Assembly (NCBI RefSeq): GCF_030316845.1
Contig: NZ_JASZYS010000004.1
Coordinates: 62,001 to 126,000, forward strand
Origin: Variovorax davisae
GTDB lineage: Bacteria; Pseudomonadota; Gammaproteobacteria; Burkholderiales; Burkholderiaceae_C
Reading direction: 5' to 3'
Length of the DNA: 64,000 bases
Shown here one piece after another: positions 37,797 to 47,336 of the stretch. Position 1 is the first letter of the stretch; each line of letters starts with the position of its first letter. Below the pieces are notes generated by a model. The model had not been told where the DNA came from. It did not search any database and saw only the letters and a program-made list of their open reading frames with translations. Made by a program: the position numbers and the translations under genes.

Positions 37797-37953
37797 ACTT
37801 CGAATTCCAGCTCAGGTTCTGCAAATCCGTACTGCGAGGGCCGTGTCGGACGGGCGGCAGGACGGTGCGTTCACAGCGCCGCTTAGAATCCGGCGCTTGG
37901 AAAAGTCGGGCTGAGTATAGCTTCGGCCATAGAGAAAACAGCCAAAGAGCCCC
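37797..37953. promoter_or_regulatory. divergent promoter region of the M23 peptidase and tyrS
   Basis: In this 157-bp gap TAGAAT at 37884-37889 is a candidate -10 for tyrS, giving a leader of about 55-60 bases. I see no clear -35, T-box or terminator, nor a good promoter on the other strand. Confidence 0.45.
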
Positions 37954-39186
37954 ATGAACCCCGGTTTTGTTACATCCACAAGTCTGTCCGAAGTTGTAGG
38001 ACAGGCCCTCGAAATTTCACTCCGTGGGACTGACGAGCTGCTCCCCCAGGACGAGTGGGTGCGCAAGCTCCAGCGTTCCGAGGCGACCGGGGCGCCGCTG
38101 CGCATCAAGCTGGGCCTGGACCCGACCGCGCCGGACATCCACATCGGCCACACGGTGGTGCTCAACAAGATGCGCCAGCTGCAGGACCTGGGCCATACGG
38201 TGATCTTCCTGATCGGCGACTTCACCACCACCATCGGCGATCCGTCCGGGCGCAACAGCACCCGGCCGCCCCTGACCCGCGAGCAGATCGAGGCCAACGC
38301 GCAAACCTACTACAAACAGGCCAGCCTCGTACTGGACCCCTCGAAAACCGAGATCCGTTACAACTCCGAGTGGAGCGATCCGCTCGGCGCCCGCGGGATG
38401 ATCCAGTTGGCGGCCAAGTACACGGTGGCGCGGATGATGGAGCGCGACGACTTCAGCAAGCGCTTCAAGGCCGGGCAATCGATCTCGGTGCACGAGTTCC
38501 TCTACCCGCTGATGCAGGGCTACGACTCGGTGGCGCTCAAGTCCGACCTCGAGCTCGGCGGCACCGACCAGAAGTTCAACCTGCTCGTCGGCCGGCATCT
38601 TCAACAGGAATACGGCCAGGAGCCGCAGTGCATACTCACTATGCCGCTGCTGGAAGGGCTCGACGGCGTCGAGAAGATGTCGAAGAGCAAGAACAACTAC
38701 ATCGGCATCAGCGAGGCGCCGAACACCATGTTCGCCAAGGTGCTGTCGATCTCCGACACCTTGATGTGGCGCTGGTACACCCTGTTGAGCTTCAAGTCGC
38801 TGGCCGAGATCGCGGCCCTCAAGGCCGAGGTCGAGGCCGGGCGCAACCCGAAGGACGCCAAGGTCGCGCTGGCCAAGGAGATCACCGCGCGCTTCCACAG
38901 CGCCGCGGCGGCCGAGGCGGCCGAGCAGGACTTCATCCACCGTAGCAAGGGCGGCGTGCCCGACGAGATCCCGGAAGTCGCATTGAGCGGCGCCCCGCTG
39001 GGCATCGCCCAGCTGCTCAAGCAGGCCGGCCTGGCGCCCTCGACCTCCGAAGGCAACCGCCTGATCGACGGCGGCGGGGTCCGGGTCGACTCGGCGGTGG
39101 TCAGCGACAAGGCACTGAAGCTGCCCGCGGGCAGCTACGTCGTCCAGGTCGGCAAGCGCAAGTTCGCCAAGGTCACGCTGAGCTGA
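37954..39186 (+). CDS. tyrS: tyrosyl-tRNA synthetase
   Basis: A 410-residue class I synthetase. [20 protein letters not shown] contains the HIGH motif, [10 protein letters not shown] the KMSKS loop, and the C-terminal 70 residues are an S4 RNA-binding domain ([13 protein letters not shown]). The motif order and length match the TyrRS branch common in Betaproteobacteria. Confidence 0.97.
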   Translation: MNPGFVTSTSLSEVVGQALEISLRGTDELLPQDEWVRKLQRSEATGAPLRIKLGLDPTAPDIHIGHTVVLNKMRQLQDLGHTVIFLIGDFTTTIGDPSGRNSTRPPLTREQIEANAQTYYKQASLVLDPSKTEIRYNSEWSDPLGARGMIQLAAKYTVARMMERDDFSKRFKAGQSISVHEFLYPLMQGYDSVALKSDLELGGTDQKFNLLVGRHLQQEYGQEPQCILTMPLLEGLDGVEKMSKSKNNYIGISEAPNTMFAKVLSISDTLMWRWYTLLSFKSLAEIAALKAEVEAGRNPKDAKVALAKEITARFHSAAAAEAAEQDFIHRSKGGVPDEIPEVALSGAPLGIAQLLKQAGLAPSTSEGNRLIDGGGVRVDSAVVSDKALKLPAGSYVVQVGKRKFAKVTLS

Positions 39187-39194
39187 GCCGCCCG

Positions 39195-39208
39195 GCCCCC
39201 TGCGGGGC
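39195..39208. terminator. short GC hairpin between convergent genes
   Basis: GCCCC-CTGC-GGGGC sits between the tyrS stop and the stop of the OmpA lipoprotein gene. There is no T-run, so its effect as a terminator is uncertain. Confidence 0.3.
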
Positions 39209-39819
39209 TACCTGACTTCAATGGTCACGCGGCGGTTGCGCGGCTCGGCGACCTCGTCGGCCGTGCGCACCGCCAGGTCGCGCTCGCCGCGGCCCACGGC
39301 CTCGATCCGGCTGGGCGGGAAATCCCGGGCGACGAAGAGCTGCCGGATTTCCAGCGCGCGGGTGAGCGACAGGTTGTCGTTGCGGGTCTGCGAGCCGACC
39401 GTGTCGGTGTGGCCCGTGACCACGATCTCGCCGCCGCTGCGCGCCAGGGCCGCTGCCAGGGCCTCGTTCATGCGGACCTGCGAGGCGGCCGTGAGCACGG
39501 TGCCGCCGGCTTCGAAATAGACGGTGAAGCTTTGGGCGGGCGGCGGCATCAGGTCGAACAGCGTCTTGTTCTGCTGCTTGACGCGCTCGGGGTCGGCCTT
39601 GTCGACCTTCGGCGCTCCGTGGGCGCCCAGCTTGGCCGTGGCCCGTTCGAAGGGCTGCGACAGCGTTTCCTCGCCGTCCTCGGTGCTGACCACCACGGCG
39701 GACGGCTTGCCGTCGGCCTGGGGCAGCAGCACGACGCGGGTGGCCGGCGGCGCGGCGCAGGCGGCGAGCAGGGCGGATGCCAGGAGCGTGGCGGGCAGGC
39801 AGAGAGCGCGCCCCGTCAC
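39208..39819 (-). CDS. OmpA-family lipoprotein
   Basis: A 203-residue outer-membrane lipoprotein: the signal peptide ends in LLAACAAPP, so Cys20 would be lipidated. The C-terminal OmpA domain (about residues 105-203) carries the peptidoglycan-binding pattern VTGHTDTVGSQTRNDNLSLT and NRRVTIEVR. It starts with GTG at 39819, overlapping the FecR gene stop (GTGA), so the two are co-translated. Confidence 0.88.
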   Translation of the reverse strand: MTGRALCLPATLLASALLAACAAPPATRVVLLPQADGKPSAVVVSTEDGEETLSQPFERATAKLGAHGAPKVDKADPERVKQQNKTLFDLMPPPAQSFTVYFEAGGTVLTAASQVRMNEALAAALARSGGEIVVTGHTDTVGSQTRNDNLSLTRALEIRQLFVARDFPPSRIEAVGRGERDLAVRTADEVAEPRNRRVTIEVR

Positions 39820-40319
39820 GGCTGCGAATCCGTCTCGACGATGAAGTCGGTGCCCCGAATGCCGATGACCGCGCTTTGGGTTTCGACGCGCACCGCATCG
39901 GGATGGGTCTTGCCGATCAGGCCGGTGACCATGCGCAAGGTGCCGCGCAGCAGCGAGACCACCATGCCGCCGTCCTGGGTGGTCGAGTCGAAGTGGAACT
40001 GCTTGAGGTCCAGCCTGGAGGAAGGGCCGACCACCAGGGTCGTGCCGTCGCGCAGCACCACGCTGGCGCCGGAGTCGGCGCCGGTCTGCAGGCGGTCGAT
40101 CGGCGCCATGGTGTCGCCGGCCATCGCGGCCCGCGCCTTGGCGCTGCCGCTGAGCAGCTGGACATCGCCGCGCACCGATTTGACGATGCCGGCGCGTTCC
40201 TCGGCCGCCGAGGGCTTGGACGTCTCGGCCGCGAGGGCGATGCCGGCATTCAGCTGGGCGCCGACGGCGGCCAGGGCGAGGACGAGGCCCCGCAGGACCT
40301 GGTTTGATTTCTTGTTCAA
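39816..40319 (-). CDS. secreted FecR domain protein
   Basis: A 167-residue exported protein with a signal peptide (cleaved near ALAAET, residue 31) and a FecR domain: [20 protein letters not shown], then [20 protein letters not shown], and [14 protein letters not shown] at the end. Unlike classical FecR it has no anti-sigma segment and appears wholly periplasmic. The TTG start at 40319 is chosen for GGAGG four bases upstream. It pairs with the OmpA lipoprotein; free FecR and OmpA proteins of this kind have been linked to envelope or surface functions, but the role here is unknown. Confidence 0.83.
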   Translation of the reverse strand: MNKKSNQVLRGLVLALAAVGAQLNAGIALAAETSKPSAAEERAGIVKSVRGDVQLLSGSAKARAAMAGDTMAPIDRLQTGADSGASVVLRDGTTLVVGPSSRLDLKQFHFDSTTQDGGMVVSLLRGTLRMVTGLIGKTHPDAVRVETQSAVIGIRGTDFIVETDSQP

Positions 40320-40454
40320 TGGACCTCCGCAACGATTCTGGGCGTTGCGGCCGATGGTACGCGAGGGGCGGACGGACCCCGATAATCCGCCGGCACGACC
40401 GGCTCGGCCATTGCGCCTTTGTCCGCACTTTGCACTGCCACTACTTTTCATCCT

Positions 40455-41375
40455 TTGAAATTCGCTTCACTCACTCCTGCCCAGTTGCTGCGCGTCTCGA
40501 TCGTGGTCGCCCTGGTCACGATCGTGCTGAAGGGCGCGGCGGGCTACGTCACCAACTCCATGGGGCTGATTTCCGACGCCATGGAATCGTTCGTGAACCT
40601 GGCGAGCGCGACCTTCGCGCTGGCGATGGTCACGGTGGGGGCCCGGCCGGCGGACGACGAGCATCCGTACGGCCATCACAAGGCCGAGTACTTCTCGTCG
40701 GGCTTCGAAGGGATCCTGATCATCGGCGCGGCGATCGCCATCATCTGGGTGGCGGTGCTGCGGCTGCTCTCGCCGCAGCCGCTGGAGCAGCTCGGCTGGG
40801 GGCTGGGGCTGTCGATCCTCAGCTCGGCCTTCAACGGCTGGCTGGCCTTCGTGATGTTCAAGGCCGCGCGCGTGCATCGCTCGATCGCGCTCGAATCCGA
40901 TGCCCGCCACCTGGTCACCGATGTCTGGACTTCGGCGGCGGTGGTGGTCGGCATCGTGGCGGTGCATCTGACCGGCTGGCTCTGGCTCGACCCGGTGCTG
41001 GCGATCGGCGTGGCGCTGAACATCGTGCGCGAAGGTCTGTCGCTGGTCTGGCGCTCCTCGCAGGGCCTGATGGACGAGGCGATCGAGCCCGAGTCGCTGG
41101 CCGTGCTGCAAACCACCTTGGCGCGTTTCGCGGCCGGCGTGCCCGAGGGCGCGCAGCTGCGCTTCGACGACATCGTCACCCGCCGGGCCGGCCAGCGGCG
41201 GTTCGCCGACCTCCACATGCACGTGCCCGGAGCCTGGTCGCTGGAGCGCGCCGCCGGCCTGCGCGACGGCCTGGAGAAGGCGCTGATCGACGCGCTGCCC
41301 GGCCTGCGCGTGACCATCCAGCTGCTGCCGCTGGGCATGGAGGCGCGGGCCACGCCAAGGGTCGAGGCGCTGTGA
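40455..41375 (+). CDS. cation diffusion facilitator transporter
   Basis: A 306-residue CDF-family antiporter exporting a divalent metal (zinc, iron, cobalt or manganese). Six membrane segments end near residue 200; metal-site residues appear in [10 protein letters not shown] (TM2) and [14 protein letters not shown] (TM5), followed by a cytoplasmic domain with [10 protein letters not shown]. The metal cannot be inferred safely. The start seems to be TTG at 40455, as the family usually opens with this segment; an earlier TTG at 40419 exists. It overlaps dtd as GTGA. Confidence 0.88.
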   Translation: MKFASLTPAQLLRVSIVVALVTIVLKGAAGYVTNSMGLISDAMESFVNLASATFALAMVTVGARPADDEHPYGHHKAEYFSSGFEGILIIGAAIAIIWVAVLRLLSPQPLEQLGWGLGLSILSSAFNGWLAFVMFKAARVHRSIALESDARHLVTDVWTSAAVVVGIVAVHLTGWLWLDPVLAIGVALNIVREGLSLVWRSSQGLMDEAIEPESLAVLQTTLARFAAGVPEGAQLRFDDIVTRRAGQRRFADLHMHVPGAWSLERAAGLRDGLEKALIDALPGLRVTIQLLPLGMEARATPRVEAL

Positions 41376-41812
41376 AGGCGCTGCTGCAGCGCGTCGGCCG
41401 CGCGCGGGTCGAGATCGCCGGGCACACCGTGGGCGCGATCGATGCGGGGCTGCTGGTGCTGCTGTGCGCCGAGCGCGGCGACACCGAGGCGGTGGCCGAC
41501 CGGCTGCTGGCGAAGATCCTGAAACTGCGCATCTTCTCGGACGACGCCGGCAAGATGAACCGCAGCGTGCAGGACGTCGGCGGCGGCCTGCTGGTGGTGA
41601 GCCAGTTCACGCTGGCGGCCGACGTCAGCGGCGGCAACCGGCCGAGCTTCACGCAGGCCGCGGCGCCCGACGAGGGGCGGCGGCTCTACGAACACTTCGT
41701 GGCCCGGGCGCGCGCTGCGCATCCGGTGGTGGCGACCGGTGAATTCGGCGCCGACATGCAGGTGCACCTGGTGAACGACGGGCCGGTGACAATACCGCTG
41801 CAGATGGTTTGA
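41372..41812 (+). CDS. dtd: D-aminoacyl-tRNA deacylase
   Basis: A 146-residue DTD that removes D-amino acids from t[17 protein letters not shown], the [20 protein letters not shown] motif with the catalytic region, and the GxP loop near the end ([11 protein letters not shown], with the cross-subunit Gly-Pro) are all present. The start is GTG at 41372 overlapping the stop of the CDF gene. Confidence 0.95.
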   Translation: MKALLQRVGRARVEIAGHTVGAIDAGLLVLLCAERGDTEAVADRLLAKILKLRIFSDDAGKMNRSVQDVGGGLLVVSQFTLAADVSGGNRPSFTQAAAPDEGRRLYEHFVARARAAHPVVATGEFGADMQVHLVNDGPVTIPLQMV

Positions 41813-41837
41813 TCGATTCGCGGATCTGATCAGTTGA

Positions 41838-41877
41838 GGACAGAGCAAAAATTGCTGCGCAATTTCTTGGTCTGTCC
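41838..41877. terminator. long interrupted hairpin between dtd and ybeY
   Basis: GGACAGA (41838-41844) pairs with TCTGTCC (41871-41877) and inside it AAATTGC pairs with GCAATTT around a three-base loop, giving a long two-part stem between two convergent genes. The A/T-rich centre makes it look like a bidirectional terminator or a small repeated palindrome. Confidence 0.5.
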
Positions 41878-41886
41878 CGCAAGTTC

Positions 41887-42339
41887 TCAGTAAGGGTTGC
41901 GGATGCCGAGGCCCGCGAGGATCTCGATCTCGCGCGCCTCCATTTCCTCGGCGTCGGCCTCGCCGGTCTCGTGGTCCCAGCCCTGCGCATGCAGCGTGCC
42001 GTGGACCAGCAGGTGGGCATAGTGCGCGGCCAGCGTCTTGCGCTGCTCCTTCGCCTCCCGGGCCACCACCGGCGCGCACAGCACCAGGTCGGCCATCACC
42101 ATCGGCGCCTGCGCATAGTCGAAGGTCAGCACGTTGGTGGCGTAGTCCTTGTGGCGGAACTCGCGGTTCAGTTGCTGGCCTTCGTCGGCATCGACGATCC
42201 GCACCGTGATCTCGCCGTCGGCATCGAGCGCATGGCGGATCCAGCGCGCGACGCTGTGCCGCGGCAGGGCGGCGCGATGGCGCTCGACGCCCTCGAAGCG
42301 GGCGAACTGAAGCGACAGCGACAGGTCCGGGAGTGCCAT
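41887..42339 (-). CDS. ybeY: endoribonuclease YbeY (rRNA maturation)
   Basis: A 150-residue single-strand RNase needed for 16S rRNA 3' maturation. The zinc motif H-x3-H-x5-H is intact in [35 protein letters not shown] is also conserved. It lies one base from the ybeZ stop on the same strand, a widely conserved pair. Confidence 0.96.
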   Translation of the reverse strand: MALPDLSLSLQFARFEGVERHRAALPRHSVARWIRHALDADGEITVRIVDADEGQQLNREFRHKDYATNVLTFDYAQAPMVMADLVLCAPVVAREAKEQRKTLAAHYAHLLVHGTLHAQGWDHETGEADAEEMEAREIEILAGLGIRNPY

Positions 42340-42340
42340 G

Positions 42341-43282
42341 TCAGTGCGCTGCCGTGCGCTTGCGCGCGTTGTCGTAGGCGTCGACGATCCGCGCCACCAG
42401 CGGATGGCGCACCACGTCGGCGCTGGTGAAGCGCGTGATCGCGATGCCGTTGACCCGCTTGAGCACGCGTTCGGCGTCGATCAGCCCGCTGGGCTGGGTC
42501 TTCGGCAGGTCGATCTGGCTGACGTCGCCGGTGACCACCGCCTTGGCGCCGAAGCCGATCCGGGTCAGGAACATCTTCATCTGCTCGACCGTGGTGTTCT
42601 GCGCCTCGTCGAGGATCACGAAGGCGTTGTTGAGGGTGCGCCCGCGCATGAAGGCCAGCGGCGCGATCTCGAGCGCATTGCGTTCGAAGGCCTTCTGCAC
42701 GCGGTCGAAGCCCATCAGGTCGTAGAGGGCGTCGTACAGCGGCCGCAGGTAGGGGTCGACCTTCTGCGTCAGGTCGCCGGGCAGGAAGCCGAGCCGCTCG
42801 CCGGCCTCGACCGCGGGCCGGGTCAGCACGATGCGCTGCACCGCGCTGCGCTCGAGCGCGTCGACCGCGCAGGCCACCGCCAGGTAGGTCTTGCCGGTGC
42901 CGGCGGGGCCGATGCCGAGCGTGATGTCGTGATTGGCGATGTTCTCGAGGTAGAGCGCCTGGGTCGGGGTGCGGGCGCGCAGGTCGGGGCGCCGGGTGGC
43001 GAGCACCGGGGCTTCCTCCTCGTCCATCGAACTGTCGCTGGCCAGCGTGAGTTGCACCACGGCCGGATCGATCACGCGCTGGGCGATCTCGTAGAGCGCC
43101 TGCAGCACCTCCATGGCGCGCTGCGCGTTGGCCTTGGGGCCGTCGATCTTGAACTGCTCGTGGCGGTGCGCGATCTTGACATCGAGCGCTTCCTCGATGC
43201 GCCGCAGGTGCGCGTCGAGCGGGCCGCAGAGGTGGCCCAGGCGCGTGTTGTTGGGCGGGGCGAAGGTGTGTCGCAGAATCAC
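42341..43282 (-). CDS. ybeZ: PhoH-like ATPase YbeZ
   Basis: A 313-residue PhoH-family ATPase. The Walker A is [15 protein letters not shown] near residue 123, Walker [12 protein letters not shown] near 220, and an N-terminal KH-like domain spans about the first 90 residues. PhoH partners of YbeY probably act in RNA handling. The start is GTG at 43282. Divergent from ruvA with 33 bases between them. Confidence 0.94.
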   Translation of the reverse strand: MILRHTFAPPNNTRLGHLCGPLDAHLRRIEEALDVKIAHRHEQFKIDGPKANAQRAMEVLQALYEIAQRVIDPAVVQLTLASDSSMDEEEAPVLATRRPDLRARTPTQALYLENIANHDITLGIGPAGTGKTYLAVACAVDALERSAVQRIVLTRPAVEAGERLGFLPGDLTQKVDPYLRPLYDALYDLMGFDRVQKAFERNALEIAPLAFMRGRTLNNAFVILDEAQNTTVEQMKMFLTRIGFGAKAVVTGDVSQIDLPKTQPSGLIDAERVLKRVNGIAITRFTSADVVRHPLVARIVDAYDNARKRTAAH

Positions 43283-43315
43283 GCGAGTTTCATTTCAAAA
43301 GCGAGAAGGGCACCC

Positions 43316-43888
43316 ATGATAGGCAAACTCACCGGCATCCTGGCCGAACGCAATCCGCCGCAGGTGGTGGTGGACTGCCACGGCGTCGGCTACGAGGTCG
43401 ATGTGCCGATGAGCACCTTCTACAACCTGCCGGGCGCCGGCGAGCGGGTCTCGCTGCTGACGCACTTCGTGGTGCGCGAGGACGCCCAGATCCTGTACGG
43501 CTTCGGCACCGCCGAGGAACGGGCCGCGTTCCGGCTGCTGATCAAGATCTCCGGCGTCGGGCCGCGCACCGCCCTGGGCGTGCTGAGCGGCATGAGCGTG
43601 GGCGAGCTGGCGCAGGCGATCACGCTGCAGGAGGCCGGCCGGCTGGTGAAGATCCCCGGCATCGGCAAGAAGACCGCCGAGCGGCTGCTGCTCGAGCTCA
43701 AGGGCAAGCTGGGCGCCGACATCGCGCTGCCCACCCATGCCGCGACCGACGCCCAGGCCGACATCCTGCAGGCGCTGGTGGCGCTGGGCTACAGCGACAA
43801 GGAAGCGGCCGCCTCGCTCAAGGCATTGCCCAAGGAGGTGGCGGTGGGCGAGGGCATCAAACTGGCGCTGCGGGCGCTGGCGAAGTAG
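43316..43888 (+). CDS. ruvA: Holliday junction helicase subunit RuvA
   Basis: A 190-residue Ruv[21 protein letters not shown] starts the OB domain; helix-hairpin-helix motifs are [18 protein letters not shown] and [19 protein letters not shown]. The C-terminal domain that touches RuvB is [19 protein letters not shown]. The ATG at 43316 is preceded by a GAAGG site. ruvB is not next to it here but 6 kb away, with the ynb-like operon in between. Confidence 0.96.
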   Translation: MIGKLTGILAERNPPQVVVDCHGVGYEVDVPMSTFYNLPGAGERVSLLTHFVVREDAQILYGFGTAEERAAFRLLIKISGVGPRTALGVLSGMSVGELAQAITLQEAGRLVKIPGIGKKTAERLLLELKGKLGADIALPTHAATDAQADILQALVALGYSDKEAAASLKALPKEVAVGEGIKLALRALAK

Positions 43889-43911
43889 CCCGCCGCCGCT
43901 GGCGCATCGCG

Positions 43912-44865
43912 TCAGGGCACCCACCCGTAGCGCAGCGCGTGAAAGAACACGGGCGCGGCGAAGACCACCGAATCGAGCCGGTCCAGCATGCCGCCGTGGC
44001 CTTCGATCATGGTGCCCCAGTCCTTCACGCCGCGGTCGCGCTTGATCGCCGACATCACGAGGCCGCCGAAGAAGCCCATGAGGCAGATGGTCAGGGCCAT
44101 CAGCGCGGCCTGCCAGGGCTCGAAGGGCGTGGCCCAGTACAGCGCCGCGCCCAGCGCGGTGGCGCTGAGCACGCCGCCGACCAGGCCCTCCCAGGTCTTC
44201 GAGGGCGACAGCTCCGGCGCCACCTTGCGCCGGCCGAACAGCTTGCCCCAGACGTACTGCAGCACGTCGCTGCCCTGGACCACGATCACGAGGAAGGCGA
44301 TCAGCAGCAGGTTGCGGCCCTCGAAGCCGGGAATCTGCAAGGTCAGCAGCGCCGGCACATGGCTGATGCAGAAGACGCAGACCATCAGGCCCCATTGCAC
44401 CTTGGACGTGCGCTCCAGGAAGCGCTTGGTGTCGCCGCCGACGGCCGCCAGGATCGGCAGCACCAGGAAGGCGTAGACCGGGATGAAGATCGCGTAGAGC
44501 CCGTACCAGTCGATCCAGATCAGCAGGTACTGCACCGGCAGCACGATGAAGAAGGCGGCCGCGATCGCATGGTGATCGCCGCGCCGGGTGTAGGCCAGGC
44601 TCATGAACTCGCGCAGCGCATAGAACGAGATCAGGAAGAACAGCAGCACGACGCCGCCCTTGCCCATGGCGAAGGCGAGGCCGATCACGGCCACCATCAC
44701 CCACCAGGCATTGACGCGCGAATTCAGGTTGTCGATCACCGAATGCGGCTGGCCGTGCGCGACCCGCCACTTGAGCAGCGCACCGATGGCCGAGGCCAGC
44801 AGCAGCACGCCGGCGACGCCGCCGAACAGCGCCAGGGTGGTCTGGGAAGAGGCAGAGAGGGTCAT
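43912..44865 (-). CDS. ynbB: phosphatidate cytidylyltransferase (CdsA family, YnbB-like)
   Basis: A 317-residue integral membrane enzyme of the CdsA family, which makes CDP-diacylglycerol from phosphatidic acid and CTP. The family signature is present: SAIKRDRGVKDWGTMIEGHG then GMLDRLDSVVFA near residues 270-300. This is probably a second CdsA dedicated to the operon, as in E. coli YnbB, rather than the housekeeping copy (normally next to uppS/dxr, not seen here). The ATG at 44865 overlaps the acyltransferase stop by four bases. Confidence 0.87.
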   Translation of the reverse strand: MTLSASSQTTLALFGGVAGVLLLASAIGALLKWRVAHGQPHSVIDNLNSRVNAWWVMVAVIGLAFAMGKGGVVLLFFLISFYALREFMSLAYTRRGDHHAIAAAFFIVLPVQYLLIWIDWYGLYAIFIPVYAFLVLPILAAVGGDTKRFLERTSKVQWGLMVCVFCISHVPALLTLQIPGFEGRNLLLIAFLVIVVQGSDVLQYVWGKLFGRRKVAPELSPSKTWEGLVGGVLSATALGAALYWATPFEPWQAALMALTICLMGFFGGLVMSAIKRDRGVKDWGTMIEGHGGMLDRLDSVVFAAPVFFHALRYGWVP

Positions 44866-45548
44866 GGGGCCGGGTCTTCCGCTTTGTCGTAGTCGGGCCG
44901 CAGGTCGAGCATCGCGGCGCGGGCCCGGGCGATGAAGGCGGTCTTGTCCTCGTCCTGCGCCAGTTGCAGCGGCGCGCCGAAGCGCACGCTGCAGGCCAGC
45001 GGGATCGGCACCAGCGTGCCCTTGGGCAGCACGCGTTTCAGGTTCTCGATCCACACCGGCACCAGCCGCACCTGCGGGAAGGAGCGTGCCAGATGGAACA
45101 GCCCGCTCTTGAGCGGCAGCAGTGTCTCGTCGCCGGTGTTGCGCGTGCCTTCGGGGAACATGATGAGCGAGTCGCCCGACCGCAGCGCCTCGGTCATCTG
45201 CTCGACCGGGTTGGGCGCGGCGCCGTTCGCCGCCCGGCCGTCCCTGCGGATCATCAGGGCGTTGAACACGTCCTGGCCGATGAAGCGGCGCAGCGTCGAG
45301 GCCTCCCAGTAGTCCTGTCCTGCGACCGGCCGCGTCAGGGCGCGCAGGTCGGGCGGCAGCGTGGCCCACAGCAGCACGAAGTCGCCGTGGCTGGTGTGGT
45401 TGGCGAAGTAGAGGGTCTGCTCGGCCTGGGGGGTGCTGCCGGCCCAGATCGCGCGCACGCCGGTCAGCAGCCGTGCGAAGACCACGATCAGCCAGGCCGA
45501 GGCCAGGGCGGCGAGCCTGCGCGGGCCCCCGGAAGGGGAAGAACTCAT
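44862..45548 (-). CDS. 1-acylglycerol-3-phosphate acyltransferase (PlsC family)
   Basis: A 228-residue PlsC/LPLAT enzyme with an N-terminal membrane segment (residues 12-32). Acyltransferase block I is FANHTSHGDFVLL (H-x4-D), block III FPEGTRNTGDE near residue 132 and block IV LVPVWIENL. Such enzymes acylate lysophosphatidic acid or other lysolipids. E. coli ynbABCD lacks this gene, so its presence before the CdsA-like gene suggests the operon makes its own phosphatidic acid or acylates an unusual lipid. Confidence 0.88.
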   Translation of the reverse strand: MSSSPSGGPRRLAALASAWLIVVFARLLTGVRAIWAGSTPQAEQTLYFANHTSHGDFVLLWATLPPDLRALTRPVAGQDYWEASTLRRFIGQDVFNALMIRRDGRAANGAAPNPVEQMTEALRSGDSLIMFPEGTRNTGDETLLPLKSGLFHLARSFPQVRLVPVWIENLKRVLPKGTLVPIPLACSVRFGAPLQLAQDEDKTAFIARARAAMLDLRPDYDKAEDPAP

Positions 45549-45580
45549 GGAGACTCCTTGGGATCCTTGATGGGCCGGGC

Positions 45581-46009
45581 TCAGTCCTGAAGGACCAGCG
45601 CGAGGATGAAGACGACCGTCTGCATCGCCACCACGATGCCGTGGCGCTGCATCAGCTGCCGGGTGCCGAGCACGCGCTCGGCGAGCGGCCGGGTGGCATC
45701 GGCGGCGCGCCGCAGGCCCAGCTTGTCGAGTGCGCCGTCGAGCGCGGGCAGGGTGGCGATGGTGCCTTGCGCCAGCCCCTCGAACAGCGCCATGTCCAGC
45801 CGCAGGCGCAGGGCCAGGTAGCGCTCGGCCAGGCCGAGGAGGCCGACCACCGCACAGGCGCCCCAGGCCGCGGCCGGCAGCGAGCGCCCGGTGAGCCCCA
45901 GCACCACGCCGGCGATCAGCGCGAGCGCGAGGCCCCAGAGGGCGATGGCGCCGCTGGCGCGCAGCAGCCCGGCGGTGGCGACACACAGGGCGCGGTCGTT
46001 GTCATTCAT
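45581..46009 (-). CDS. small membrane protein in ynb-like operon, 142 residues
   Basis: A protein with membrane segments at about residues 14-40 and 42-62 and a third at the end (GIVVAMQTVVFILALVLQD), and an amphipathic middle that includes LALRLRLDMALFEGLAQGT. I recognise no domain. It overlaps the start region of the PAP2-phosphatase gene's end by eight bases and precedes the acyltransferase gene by 32, so it is in the operon. A scaffold or accessory role in lipid synthesis is a guess. Confidence 0.7.
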   Translation of the reverse strand: MNDNDRALCVATAGLLRASGAIALWGLALALIAGVVLGLTGRSLPAAAWGACAVVGLLGLAERYLALRLRLDMALFEGLAQGTIATLPALDGALDKLGLRRAADATRPLAERVLGTRQLMQRHGIVVAMQTVVFILALVLQD

Positions 46010-47336
46010 GGCGCGTGGTGCCTCCCGCGGAAAGTTGCTCGAGTTCGGCGATCCAGCCTGGGCGCAGCACGATCTGCGGCCGCGCCCGGCGTACCGCCGC
46101 GTGGGCGGCGGCGAGCGAGCCTTCGCTGCCGTGGAGTCCCAGCCAGCCGACCACCGAGGCGGCGCTGCGCGAGAAGCCGAGCGCGCAGCAGACCCACACC
46201 GTCTGGCCCGCGCGGCGCTGGCCCTCGATCACCGCCACCGCGCGGCGCAGGCGCGCCCTGGCGGGCACGGCCAGGTCCAGCATCGGCACGCAGCGCGCCT
46301 GCGGCACCTGCGGCAGTTGCAGCTCGGCGCACAGGCTCACGAGCCGCGGTTGGCCGGCGGCGCGCCATTCGGCGAGCGTCGGCCGCCGGCCCAGCCGCAC
46401 GCCAGGTGCGACCTCGACCGAGGCCGGCAGCCGGCGCGTCCAGAGCCAGGCGTTGAGGGCGGCACCGAGCCGGTAGGGAGCGAACAGCCAGCGGGCGGAC
46501 CAAGCCATGCGGCCGTGGCCATCCATGCAGAAGCCGCGCGCGCCCAGGCCCGCATAGTTGAGCGCCACCAGCGCCAGCGACAGGGCCAACCAGCCCAGCC
46601 ACAGCGCGCTGCCCTGCAGGCTCAGCGCGATGGCCAGGCACAGCAGGGCGCCGGCGCCATACAGGCCCGCGAGCTTCCAGCGCTGCGGATCGCGCGCCAG
46701 CCGCCAGGCGCACGGCAGCGCGACCACGCGCTCGAGCGGCCACAGCCAGACGCACAGCAGGCCCAGCAGCGCGCCGGTCGGGATGTCGATGAAATGATGC
46801 TGCCAGGTGGTCAGCACCGAGGCGCAGATCGCGAAGGTCCACAGGTGCAGCACGGCGCGCGCCCAGCGCGCATGGATCAGGCGGCGATACCAGTCCCAAA
46901 GGATCACGGCCAGCGCGATGTGCAGGGAGGGGGCCTGGTTGAAGGGCTGGTCGAAGCCGCGCAGCGCATCGAACAGGAAGGCCGGCGCGCCTTCTACCGC
47001 CGGCTGGCCGAAGCTGAAATGCAGCGGCCACAGCACGAAGCAGCTGACCGCGACCGCCTGCGCCGTGAGCAGGCGCGCCGCATGCCGGTCCAGCGTGTGG
47101 CGATCCTTCGCGAGGAAGAGCGACAGCGCGTAGAAGGTGTTGATGGTCCAGTAAGGGAAGATCGTCCATGGCCAGAAAGGGGTGCCGCGCTCCCATTCGA
47201 AGACCAGGGCGGGAACCTGCGCGCGGGTCGCGGCCCACCAGTTGGCGAAGCCGTAGCTGATGTAGAAGAGCGGCCCCAGCAGCGCCAGCCAGGCGGCGGC
47301 GCGTCGCCACGGGCGCGGCTTCGTGCCCGGCCTCAT
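46002..47336 (-). CDS. ynbD: PAP2 phosphatase/dual-specificity phosphatase fusion (YnbD-like)
   Basis: A 444-residue membrane protein with two phosphatase types. The first two thirds are a PAP2-like membrane domain: QAPSLHIALAVILWDWY and TTWQHHFIDIPTGALLG hold the conserved histidines. The C-terminal domain (about residues 300-444) is a tyrosine/dual-specificity phosphatase with the P-loop CALGFSRSAASVVGWL (C-x5-R). E. coli YnbD has the same architecture. The ATG overlaps the ynbC stop as ATGA. It may dephosphorylate a phosphorylated head group made by the operon. Confidence 0.87.
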   Translation of the reverse strand: MRPGTKPRPWRRAAAWLALLGPLFYISYGFANWWAATRAQVPALVFEWERGTPFWPWTIFPYWTINTFYALSLFLAKDRHTLDRHAARLLTAQAVAVSCFVLWPLHFSFGQPAVEGAPAFLFDALRGFDQPFNQAPSLHIALAVILWDWYRRLIHARWARAVLHLWTFAICASVLTTWQHHFIDIPTGALLGLLCVWLWPLERVVALPCAWRLARDPQRWKLAGLYGAGALLCLAIALSLQGSALWLGWLALSLALVALNYAGLGARGFCMDGHGRMAWSARWLFAPYRLGAALNAWLWTRRLPASVEVAPGVRLGRRPTLAEWRAAGQPRLVSLCAELQLPQVPQARCVPMLDLAVPARARLRRAVAVIEGQRRAGQTVWVCCALGFSRSAASVVGWLGLHGSEGSLAAAHAAVRRARPQIVLRPGWIAELEQLSAGGTTRHE

